The position numbers were made by a program, and so were the translations under genes. Under the pieces are notes generated by a model. It did no database searches, was not told where the DNA came from, and saw nothing but the letters and a program-made list of their open reading frames with translations. Of a DNA stretch of 5,592 nucleotides, positions 1 to 5,592 are shown one piece after another (the first letter of the stretch is position 1; each line of letters opens with the position of its first letter). The stretch spans positions 1-5,592 of the forward strand of contig JADFRO010000221.1 of assembly GCA_022561255.1 (NCBI GenBank), written 5' to 3'. Origin of the DNA: Planctomycetota bacterium. Lineage in GTDB: Bacteria; Planctomycetota; Phycisphaerae; UBA1845.

Positions 1-257
1 CCAGATCATCGTGGACAACTCGCAGTCAAACCACTCAAGGAACATCGCATGCGACAGGTCGTACGGTCACTTCCAGCGCACCCTCGGATCGAACCAATTC
101 CGGACCGTCGACTCACAAACGTGCGAGCCAACATTACCGAAAGCATTCCGCAGACGCAGATTAAGTTTTCGTAGGGACAGGGGATTCGACGGCTCATCGC
201 GCCAAGCGCCCGTGAAGCTCCCTTTCGGATAACCTGGTTGGAACGCGGGCGGGTTTC

Positions 258-287
258 GGGTTACGCTGTTCGGTTCCGGAACAACCC
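258..287. repeat. Inverted repeat upstream of the UnbV-like gene
   Basis: The centre holds a perfect 10-base palindrome, GTTCCGGAAC, at 273-282. Alternatively TGTTC (267-271) pairs with GAACA (279-283) around a 7-base loop, and GGGT (258-261) pairs with ACCC (284-287) across a 5-base bulge on the left side. It ends about 58 bases before the GTG start. It could be an operator, a 5' leader hairpin, or the end of an upstream transcript. There is no T-run, so a classical intrinsic terminator is unlikely. Short palindromes also arise by chance in GC-rich DNA. Confidence 0.25.
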
Positions 288-333
288 CTCTCAGACGAGC
301 CCGGAGCCGTAATCTATTTGATTCGTTGGGTTT

Positions 334-337
334 GGAG
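334..337 (+). promoter_or_regulatory. Shine-Dalgarno for the UnbV-like gene
   Basis: GGAG lies 8 bases before the GTG at 346. An in-frame TGA at 319-321 and the lack of any other start codon between it and 346 make this GTG the earliest possible start. The ribosome binding site therefore supports the choice. Confidence 0.65.
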
Positions 338-345
338 TATCTACC

Positions 346-2271
346 GTGGGTCCGCGCAGCAGCGCCATTGTAAGACTGGGCCTTCTGGTCGTCGCGTTGG
401 CCGTCGGGACCGTTTGGGTTCGACCGTCGAACAACGACTCGATAGTCGTCGACGTTCGGTTCGTCGAACGGGCCGAAGAGGCCGGCTGCCGAAACGTACA
501 CACGATGGTGCACCTGAATGATGTCTTCGAGAACGTCATGCCCTGGCTATCCTCGGTCGGGGCGGCTGCAGCGGCAGGCGACTACGACGACGACGGTTAC
601 GCCGATCTATACGTCACCAATTCCGGGCGCGGCGATCGCAACGTCCTGTACCACAACCGGGGGGATGGAACCTTCGAGGACGTAACCGATCTCGCCGGCG
701 TGGGGTGCGGGAACGCCACCGGAGGGTCCATGCACGCGGTCTGGGGCGACATCGACAACGACGGAGACCTCGATTTATACGTTGCAAAATGGGGCGAGCC
801 GAATCAGCTTTTTCGCAACAACGGCGACGGCACCTTCGTCGACGTCAGCGCGTTCTCAGGAACGGACTACTGGGGCTACACCAACGGAGCAACCTTTCTG
901 GACTATGACCGGGACGGACGACTCGATCTTTTGGTGGGTAACTACTTCGCCGAGGAGGTTGTGGATCCCGACACCGGCCAGCGCGTCCGGAACGATCTGT
1001 GGAACCCGGTCACGACCCGCGTGATGCACGAAACGTTCACACACGCGGACAACGGCGGGCGCAACGTGTTGTACCGCAACCTGGGGGACGGAACCTTCGA
1101 GGATCGCACCAAAGCGGTCGGTCTGAACTTCACCGGGTGGACACTGGCCGTCGGATCGGGCGACTTGAACAACGACGGTTGGCCCGACCTCTACCTCGCG
1201 AACGACTTTGGTCCGGACGAACTTTATCTCAACACGGGTGCGACCGAGGATCCGCCGCGGTTCCGCCTGATCATTGACCCGGCCGGGCATCCCGGAATCG
1301 GAAACGACTGGTGGAAGGGAATGAACGTTGACATGGGCGACGTCAACAATGACGGCTACCTGGACATCTACGTTACGAACGTTTTCGAGGCACGTTACAA
1401 AACCGACGAGGGCAACATGCTTTGGCTCAATGTTGCTGATCCGAAGTTTCCAGGCGGACGCGGGTTCAGAAACGTGGCCCAGGCGAGTGGAGCCTTCGAC
1501 GGCGGCTGGGGCTGGGGCGGAAAGTTCGCGGACTTCAACAACGATGGATTGCTGGACATCTACACCGTTAACGGCTTCGTCACCGGGAGCCCGAAGCGTA
1601 ACTACTGGTATCAGATTCAGGAAATGGTAACGCAGACGAAGAACCAGACGGTGGATGCGCGTGACTGGCCGGTGATGGAAGATCGTGATCTTTCGGGGCG
1701 GGAGCGCGGTCGTCTCTTCATTCAGTTGAAGCCGCGCCCCAGCGAGCTTGAGGAAACCGCTCTGACGTTCACGGAGGCGGCCGGTTCGGCGGGCATCGTC
1801 GATCGATACAACGGGCGAGGCATCGCCCTCGCGGATTTCAACCTGGACGGGCGCATGGACATGTACGTGGCCAACCAGGGCGCGCCGGGGTGCTACTACG
1901 TAAACGTGTCGAATGACGGATCGGCAAGCACGTCGAACGCCTACCTGCGCCTGAAGCTACGTGGCCGGCCGGACGCTCCGGTCTTGATTGGCAACCGGCA
2001 CTTCGCAAGCACCGCTGATGCCGTCGGGGCGCGCGTCACCGTGGAGACGGATGGTGCCGTGCAGATCCGTGAGGTCCAGGGCGGAATGGGCTTCGCGTCG
2101 CAGTCCGAACATACAGTGCATTTTGGAGTACCTCGTTCCGAATCGCTACAGCGCATCACGATCTGGTGGCCTAGCGGTAGGCAACAAGTTGTCGAAGGAA
2201 ACGAGGCCAGAGCGATGCTAAACCGCACCAGCATCATCGAGGAGGCGGTGGCCGAGGTGGCGCGACCGTGA
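346..2271 (+). CDS. CRTAC1/UnbV-family FG-GAP (VCBS) beta-propeller protein with ASPIC/UnbV domain
   Basis: This 641-aa protein is probably held in the membrane and faces outward. Residues 4-10 carry arginines and about 11-25 form a hydrophobic signal/anchor segment with no clear cleavage site. Seven FG-GAP-type loops with Asp/Asn-rich calcium-binding spacing follow: GDYDDDG (78-84), GDIDNDG (134-140), DYDRDG (186-191), GDLNNDG (272-278), GDVNNDG (331-337), ADFNNDG (395-401) and ADFNLDG (496-502). Most continue into a D-(I/L/M)-Y-V strand. The blade motif NxGDGTF occurs three times (159-164, 246-251 and 105-110 regions). The segment at about 558-613 has the ASPIC/UnbV pattern: VGARVTVE, REVQGG, SQSEHTVHFG, then WWPSG. 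Length and the leading HTMVHL...MPWLSSVGAAAAAGDY block match UnbV proteins of enediyne clusters (about 650 aa), though this family is widespread outside them. The start is GTG with GGAG 8 bases upstream. The gene is first in a three-gene operon and overlaps the next gene by GTGA. Biochemical function is unknown; calcium binding and propeller fold are family-level inference. The family call is firm, the role is not. Confidence 0.9.
   Translation: MGPRSSAIVRLGLLVVALAVGTVWVRPSNNDSIVVDVRFVERAEEAGCRNVHTMVHLNDVFENVMPWLSSVGAAAAAGDYDDDGYADLYVTNSGRGDRNVLYHNRGDGTFEDVTDLAGVGCGNATGGSMHAVWGDIDNDGDLDLYVAKWGEPNQLFRNNGDGTFVDVSAFSGTDYWGYTNGATFLDYDRDGRLDLLVGNYFAEEVVDPDTGQRVRNDLWNPVTTRVMHETFTHADNGGRNVLYRNLGDGTFEDRTKAVGLNFTGWTLAVGSGDLNNDGWPDLYLANDFGPDELYLNTGATEDPPRFRLIIDPAGHPGIGNDWWKGMNVDMGDVNNDGYLDIYVTNVFEARYKTDEGNMLWLNVADPKFPGGRGFRNVAQASGAFDGGWGWGGKFADFNNDGLLDIYTVNGFVTGSPKRNYWYQIQEMVTQTKNQTVDARDWPVMEDRDLSGRERGRLFIQLKPRPSELEETALTFTEAAGSAGIVDRYNGRGIALADFNLDGRMDMYVANQGAPGCYYVNVSNDGSASTSNAYLRLKLRGRPDAPVLIGNRHFASTADAVGARVTVETDGAVQIREVQGGMGFASQSEHTVHFGVPRSESLQRITIWWPSGRQQVVEGNEARAMLNRTSIIEEAVAEVARP
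640..680 (+). repeat. Internal repeat, copy 1 (propeller blade motif)
   Basis: These 41 bases match 1063-1103 with five mismatches, at an offset of 423 bases (141 codons). They encode NVLYHNRGDGTFED, mirrored by NVLYRNLGDGTFED in the second copy. The repeat reflects two equivalent blade elements of the FG-GAP propeller. The nucleotide similarity is higher than the protein constraint strictly requires. Confidence 0.7.
1063..1103 (+). repeat. Internal repeat, copy 2 (propeller blade motif)
   Basis: This is the partner of 640-680. The last 20 bases of each copy differ at only one position (GAT versus GAC). A third protein-level copy, NQLFRNNGDGTFVD at residues 153-166, is more divergent at the DNA level. 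Confidence 0.7.
2254..2260 (+). promoter_or_regulatory. Shine-Dalgarno for the middle operon gene
   Basis: GAGGTGG lies inside the end of the UnbV-like gene, 7 bases before the GTG at 2268. The GTGA overlap (GTG 2268-2270, TGA 2269-2271) indicates translational coupling. It also supports the GTG start over the next in-frame Met (residue 42), which would remove the membrane anchor. Confidence 0.65.
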
Positions 2272-3338
2272 GCGAGGTAGACCAGACAGTTCGATCCTCT
2301 CGACGGTCATTGCGGCGGTGGTCCTGGCGCTGGCCCGCGGCAGCTACGGTATTCGTGCTTCTTGCAGCCTTCGCGTGGTTCCGGGTGGGGATGTTGGACC
2401 TGCCCGCCGTGCCGAGGGGACTCTCGCTTGCGGATACAGGGCTTGCAGACCTCGAAACGCTCAAGGCGCTGGATGACTTTCTAGGCGGGAGCTCTTCCTC
2501 CGATGCCCTTAAGAAGGCCGGAGTTCCACGGGATTCCATTTCGGCGGCTGAGATGGTGTACGCCGGATTCGAGTTGATTCGCAATGACGAGGCAGAATAC
2601 GGGCTGGAGATGATCCAATCCGGCGTCCGGCGAGCCCCTGCCAATCTGGTGTTGTGCAACGCCTATCGAATGGCCGTGTTCAAGCTTCAACGCGAGTTTC
2701 TTCAGCGATCACACGCACAAGCCGTGTTGACACCGGCGTTTCCTCCCTACCTCGACAACGAGCCGATGGAGTTCTTCGAGGCCTTGCTGGGCGAACACGA
2801 CGCACGGGAGATCCGCCTCCACCTGGCACTCGCTTGGGTCGATCGGATGCTGCTTTTCCCGGCACTCGAAATCAAGGCGCCCTCGAGCGTCGAGGCTGTG
2901 GGCATCCTGACTTCGCTGCTCGATGACGGGAACGCAGGCTACGTTCCTGCCTTGTTCGCGCGGGGATTGAACCGTCTTCATCGCCCGGCACGACTTGTCT
3001 GGCCCGAATCGCAGTCCACGTCGCCCGACGCGGCTGCGCGCGACATCGGCCTGTGCATCGCAATTGGGCGAAGGTTCCGCGCCGGCTCTTCTCGTCTGCA
3101 CGCAACGCTCGCCATCGCGCTCGGTGATTCCTACGTAAAGGCTGGGCGCCTCGGCGTCGCACGGTCATGGTGGCAGATCGCCCAGAACCTCAGCGACGAA
3201 CCGGGCACGCGAGATGCGGTGCGGCGACGCTACGGCTGGCAGGACGGGGACATACTCGAGCAACTGGAACGCGATCTCGACCGGGCTCGCTCGGCCTTGG
3301 ATGAACCCATGACCAACTTGGCCATGATGTGGAATTGA
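2268..3338 (+). CDS. Unrecognised membrane-anchored protein with TPR-like helices
   Basis: I do not recognise the family of this 356-aa protein. The N terminus is strongly basic (Arg at 9, 12, 13, 16, 17 and 21) and is followed by one hydrophobic segment at about 23-40. By the positive-inside rule this puts the rest of the chain outside the cytoplasm. The remainder looks mostly helical. Residues 93-126 (AAEMVYAGFELI... then GLEMIQSGVRRAPANL) resemble a TPR-type helix pair, as do residues 280-310 (ALGDSYVKAGRLGVARSWWQ...). The TPR hits are degenerate and judged by eye. No catalytic motif is evident; the two cysteines (130 and 263) are not in a CxxC. The gene sits between a UnbV-like and a UnbU-like gene with a 4-base overlap upstream and a 2-base gap downstream, so it is very likely co-translated with both. 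A scaffold or assembly partner is a reasonable guess. It could also be a distant counterpart of UnbL, the third accessory protein of enediyne cassettes, but that rests on position and approximate size only. Confidence 0.8.
   Translation: MSEVDQTVRSSRRSLRRWSWRWPAAATVFVLLAAFAWFRVGMLDLPAVPRGLSLADTGLADLETLKALDDFLGGSSSSDALKKAGVPRDSISAAEMVYAGFELIRNDEAEYGLEMIQSGVRRAPANLVLCNAYRMAVFKLQREFLQRSHAQAVLTPAFPPYLDNEPMEFFEALLGEHDAREIRLHLALAWVDRMLLFPALEIKAPSSVEAVGILTSLLDDGNAGYVPALFARGLNRLHRPARLVWPESQSTSPDAAARDIGLCIAIGRRFRAGSSRLHATLAIALGDSYVKAGRLGVARSWWQIAQNLSDEPGTRDAVRRRYGWQDGDILEQLERDLDRARSALDEPMTNLAMMWN
3331..3334 (+). promoter_or_regulatory. Weak Shine-Dalgarno deciding the UnbU-like start
   Basis: GGAA lies 6 bases before the ATG at 3341. 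An in-frame GTG at 3329 would add four residues (MELT) and overlap the previous gene, but it has no purine-rich site in front of it. I therefore place the start at the ATG. Confidence 0.45.
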
Positions 3339-3340
3339 CG

Positions 3341-4249
3341 ATGGCGGATACTGAGGCCACGCCGCAACACGCGAATAAACCGCAACCGCTGCACAACGCG
3401 GGTCTGCGGCTCGTGATTCCGACCCTAAGAGATCCGCGTGTTATGGTCGCCGTCGCGCAGACGCTTTGGGTCGTTCTCGGACAGACGACGTACTACTTCA
3501 ACCGTGACCCCGTACAACTCGCCGCCGCCATCGGGACCGCCGTAGTACTCGATTTTGTTCTGACGCTCGTGGTGCTGCGACAGATTGCCGTTCCACTCAG
3601 CGCCTACCTCACGGGCCTGAGCATTGGCATCCTGTTGGAGAGCTATGACTGGCGTATCTTCGTGGTGGCGTCAGGCTGGGGGATTCTTTCCAAGTACCTT
3701 GTGCGTAACCGCAAGAGGCATTTCTTCAACCCGTCCAACTTCGGACTCGTCACCGCGCTGCTTCTGTGCCCGCTGATCGCGACCATCGCGCCGGGATCGC
3801 AGTGGGGTGCGGATTATCGCGTGGCCGTAGTCATCATCGTGCTGGGCTTGCTGATGATGAAGCGGGTGGATCGGCTGCACCTTGCCGTAGCGTGGCTGGC
3901 GGGCTATGCGATGATGGGCGGCGTGCGCATGGCGCTGGGGCAAGGCGGGCTGGTGTTTGCGCTCGGGCCCATGACCGGGGCGGAATTCGCCCTGTTCACC
4001 TTCGTGATGCTGCCCGACCCGAAGGCCTCGCCGGGTACGCGCCGCGCACGAATCCATTGGGGACTGTCCATCGCCGTTCTCGATGGATGCATGCGCTACC
4101 TCGAGATTCGCTACTCGATGTTCTTCTCACTATTCATTCACTCCGCGATGCTGTCCTTGGTTCATTGGATCACGTCGCGGCACGACCTTGGAGAAGCGAG
4201 CTACCGGCGGTTCTGGGACGCCGCAATCGGTCGAGCCTCGCGCGAGTAA
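3341..4249 (+). CDS. UnbU-like polytopic membrane protein (NqrB/RnfD-related)
   Basis: This 302-aa integral membrane protein has a hydrophilic N-terminal stretch (about 1-30) followed by roughly eight to ten hydrophobic segments, at about 32-50, 58-79, 82-99, 104-118, 134-150, 160-173, 180-198, 205-224, 239-249 and 258-277. The diagnostic motifs are HFFNPSNFG (127-135), matching the conserved FNP..FG loop of UnbU and RnfD-type proteins, and MLPDPKASPGT (223-233), corresponding to the TDPxxSP motif near the end of that fold. NqrB and RnfD are subunits of ion-pumping electron-transfer complexes that carry covalent FMN. I do not see the S/T-G-A-T flavin-attachment motif here, so a redox role is uncertain. 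UnbU proteins of enediyne cassettes are about this size and of unsettled function. The gene is last in the operon, starting 2 bases after the middle gene stops, and ends in TAA. An alternative start is GTG at 3329. The family call is fairly firm and the function is open. Confidence 0.82.
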   Translation: MADTEATPQHANKPQPLHNAGLRLVIPTLRDPRVMVAVAQTLWVVLGQTTYYFNRDPVQLAAAIGTAVVLDFVLTLVVLRQIAVPLSAYLTGLSIGILLESYDWRIFVVASGWGILSKYLVRNRKRHFFNPSNFGLVTALLLCPLIATIAPGSQWGADYRVAVVIIVLGLLMMKRVDRLHLAVAWLAGYAMMGGVRMALGQGGLVFALGPMTGAEFALFTFVMLPDPKASPGTRRARIHWGLSIAVLDGCMRYLEIRYSMFFSLFIHSAMLSLVHWITSRHDLGEASYRRFWDAAIGRASRE

Positions 4250-4359
4250 CGGTCGGCGACCAACTGTCCGTAATGCTTCGTCGCACGTCATACGATGGGT
4301 GCGGCTGAACAGAACCGCGACCGTGAGCGGACGAATGGCGATAACCGAGGAGCGCGGGA
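4250..4359. other. Convergent intergenic gap
   Basis: These 110 bases separate the stop codons of the UnbU-like gene (plus) and the exporter gene (minus). I see no gene in it. Besides the hairpin at 4280-4305 there is only a small GGTC-ggc-GACC stem at 4251-4261. No T-run is present on either strand. Confidence 0.6.
4280..4305. terminator. Imperfect hairpin between convergent genes, possible terminator
   Basis: Positions 4280-4286 pair with 4299-4305 (7 pairs, one G-T wobble). After a one-base bulge at 4287, positions 4288-4291 pair with 4295-4298 (4 pairs, one wobble) around a 3-base ACG loop. The stem begins 31 bases after the TAA of the operon and lies 55 bases beyond the stop of the exporter gene. 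There is no T-tract on either side. It may be a weak or Rho-assisted terminator or a transcript-end stabiliser. The wobble pairs favour function in plus-strand RNA, because they become A-C mismatches in the other strand. Confidence 0.35.
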
Positions 4360-5592
4360 TCACTCGATGAACACGACGCGCGGCACGTTGCGGCTCCGCT
4401 TGTGTCCCAGACTAAGGAGTGCCGGAAGAAGGATCACCGTCGCCAGGAAGCAATTGACGATACTCAGCGCCACAAGGCCACCGAGGCGAGCGTTCGCTGG
4501 AACCTGCGAGAAGATCATCACCCCGAAGCCCAGGGCGACCGCGAGCGTATCGATCCCAATGGCGGATCCCGTGATTGCGACGGCCTCCGGGAGCGCGTCG
4601 CTCGGCGTGATACCCTCCGATAGCAATCGGCGATACCGCAACTGAAGATGAATCGCGTAATCGACGCCGATCCCGAGGGTCATGGCCGAGAACATCGACG
4701 TCGCAACGCCCAAGGGAATTCCCAAGACCCCCATCGCCGCGAAGTTAAGCAACACTGCGAGCGCACTGGGCAGAACGCAGCAGAGTCCAAACCCAAGGGA
4801 TCGGCCCAGAAGCATCGTTACGATGAGTACGCCCGCAAGCGATCCCAAAACCGACACCACCTGTGTGTCGACGATCGCCTCGATGAGACTTTGGCTGACG
4901 GCTACATCGCCGCCAAACGCCAGCGAGATGTTGTGCGGCGCGAGGTATTTCGTTTCGTAGTCTCGAATCTTGGTCATCAGTCGAGCGGTGTCGACAAAGT
5001 TGGCGTTCTTCAGCAGTATCGTCGAGACGGATCGGCTAAAGTCCGCGCTGACGAGTTGACGCAGCCGCGCCGTACCGCGGATTCGCTCGTACTCCGACCA
5101 GATGCGCGCAATGCGACGGACGTCGTTGGAAATGCGGCGCTCACGTTCACGTCGTCCACTGAGCATGTAGTTGACGGTGGCGACGTAATCCCCCGTCCCA
5201 ACGACCCCACCGACGGCTTCGCTCTTGCACGTCTCGACGTAGGTTTCAAAGAGATGGATTCTCTTGATCGCCTCCGGGCGTAACAGGCGGCGCGGCGCGA
5301 TCTCGTAATTCATTCGCTGGTCGGCGCCGAGGCGAAGCGCATGGGCCGGTGGGATGTGCCCGCGCTCCAGCGAGAACATGATGTGATCGTCGAACCGCGT
5401 TGCCCCTTCGATCCAAGCGACCCACTCCGTCATTGTCGACTTATCGCGGTCCCGCGACGATGGGTCGGTAGCACGCGTTAGCCGAAGCTGCATCCCAACC
5501 AACGACCGCTCGTCATTCGTAGCGGTGAGTGGAAGACGAAGGGTTCGATGGTCGACCGCCTGCGGTGGTATCTGCCCCGTGAGTGCACTGTG
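4360..5592 (-). CDS. RND/MMPL-type exporter, C-terminal part (5' end beyond window)
   Basis: The minus-strand frame is open from the window edge to a TGA at 4360-4362, giving 410 residues. A TTG at 5502 could be read as a start, but the frame continues upstream without a stop for the remaining 30 codons, and RND exporters are normally some 700-1000 aa. I therefore treat this as the second half of a larger protein. Counting from the edge, about 1-240 is a hydrophilic region matching the second extracytoplasmic loop, including an ETYVETCKSEAVGGVVGTGD stretch and a NISLAFGGD stretch just before the membrane. About 245-263, 267-294, 296-316, 338-361 and 369-395 are membrane segments. GIGVDYAIHL (307-316) is the classic intramembrane motif of the predicted-exporter (MMPL/SSD-like) RND family, and DTLAVALGFGVMIFS (348-362) is the matching following helix. 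It likely drives proton-coupled export of a lipid or other hydrophobic substrate, which cannot be named. It converges on the UnbV/UnbU operon and is transcribed separately. Confidence 0.87.
   Translation of the reverse strand, partial: HSALTGQIPPQAVDHRTLRLPLTATNDERSLVGMQLRLTRATDPSSRDRDKSTMTEWVAWIEGATRFDDHIMFSLERGHIPPAHALRLGADQRMNYEIAPRRLLRPEAIKRIHLFETYVETCKSEAVGGVVGTGDYVATVNYMLSGRRERERRISNDVRRIARIWSEYERIRGTARLRQLVSADFSRSVSTILLKNANFVDTARLMTKIRDYETKYLAPHNISLAFGGDVAVSQSLIEAIVDTQVVSVLGSLAGVLIVTMLLGRSLGFGLCCVLPSALAVLLNFAAMGVLGIPLGVATSMFSAMTLGIGVDYAIHLQLRYRRLLSEGITPSDALPEAVAITGSAIGIDTLAVALGFGVMIFSQVPANARLGGLVALSIVNCFLATVILLPALLSLGHKRSRNVPRVVFIE

Larger units (their letters stand above)
1..345. other. 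Upstream region with no convincing gene
   Basis: I see no gene I can support in this stretch. The first plus-strand frame is open from the window edge to a TAG at 172-174, and the second is open to a TAA ending near 232. Neither translation has recognisable domain character, and both are rich in Arg, Ser and Pro, as expected of non-coding GC-rich DNA. A minus-strand open frame covering about 67-513 overlaps the start of the UnbV-like gene and looks like a shadow. A tail of an upstream gene ending at 174 cannot be excluded. No good -35/-10 pair stands out, although the operon promoter should lie here. The one structured element is the inverted repeat near 258-287. Confidence 0.5.

Noticed and set aside
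1..174. Possible 3' tail of an upstream gene in the first plus-strand frame
   Set aside because: It is open for only 57 codons, has no recognisable sequence, and no clear terminator follows. It is possible but not supportable.
11..232. Plus-strand 73-codon frame in the upstream region
   Set aside because: There is no Shine-Dalgarno site, the composition is Ser/Arg-rich without hydrophobic pattern, and nothing in it is recognisable.
310..315. TAATCT as a -10 box for the operon
   Set aside because: No acceptable -35 element lies at the right spacing upstream.
67..513. Minus-strand open frame of 148 codons overlapping the start of the UnbV-like gene
   Set aside because: It overlaps a well-supported gene. 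The translation is rich in Arg, Pro and Asn with no domain character, typical of a GC-rich shadow frame.
4251..4261. GGTC-ggc-GACC stem just after the operon stop as a terminator
   Set aside because: It has only four base pairs and no T-run, so it is expected by chance.
3766..4308. Plus-strand 180-codon frame overlapping the UnbU-like gene
   Set aside because: It is an out-of-frame shadow of a gene with strong membrane-protein character. It is Arg/Gly/Ala-rich and lacks a ribosome binding site.
4648..5283. Plus-strand 211-codon frame antisense to the RND exporter
   Set aside because: It is fully antisense to a gene with clear membrane segments and a family motif. Its translation is Arg/Asp/His-rich, a reflection of the opposite strand's codon bias.
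5500..5502. TTG as the real start of the exporter gene
   Set aside because: The frame stays open to the window edge, and the protein would lack the first half of an RND exporter. A truncated view of a longer gene is more likely.

Overview
The window looks like chromosomal DNA from a high-GC Gram-negative-type bacterium. The GC-rich third codon positions, two GTG starts, tight gene packing and envelope-directed proteins suggest this. I cannot assign a phylum. Related CRTAC1/UnbV proteins are common in Planctomycetota, Acidobacteriota, Myxococcota and uncultured environmental lineages, as well as in enediyne-producing actinomycetes. There are no RNA genes, insertion sequences or CRISPR arrays that I can support.

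Layout. Positions 1-345 hold no convincing gene, only a GC-rich inverted repeat at about 258-287. Positions 346-4249 hold a compact three-gene plus-strand operon. The first gene (346-2271) encodes a 641-aa membrane-anchored FG-GAP/VCBS beta-propeller with seven calcium-binding-type loops and a C-terminal ASPIC/UnbV domain. The second gene (2268-3338) overlaps it by 4 bases and encodes an unrecognised 356-aa protein with one N-terminal membrane anchor and TPR-like helices. The third gene (3341-4249) starts 2 bases after the second ends and encodes a polytopic membrane protein of the UnbU / NqrB-RnfD-like type. A 110-bp convergent gap (4250-4359) contains an 11-pair imperfect hairpin. From 4360 to the right edge, on the minus strand, lies the C-terminal part of an RND/MMPL-type exporter whose 5' end is outside the window.

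How it may work together. UnbV and UnbU are names from the conserved accessory genes (unbL, unbV, unbU) that accompany the enediyne PKS (pksE) and thioesterase (tebC). Here a UnbV-like and a UnbU-like gene flank a third gene of unknown family in what appears to be one transcription unit, and no PKS is visible. My inference is an envelope module: a polytopic, possibly redox-linked membrane protein with two partners anchored in the membrane and facing outward. The convergent exporter may be related or a chance neighbour. The operon, especially its unnamed middle gene, is the most interesting part of the window.
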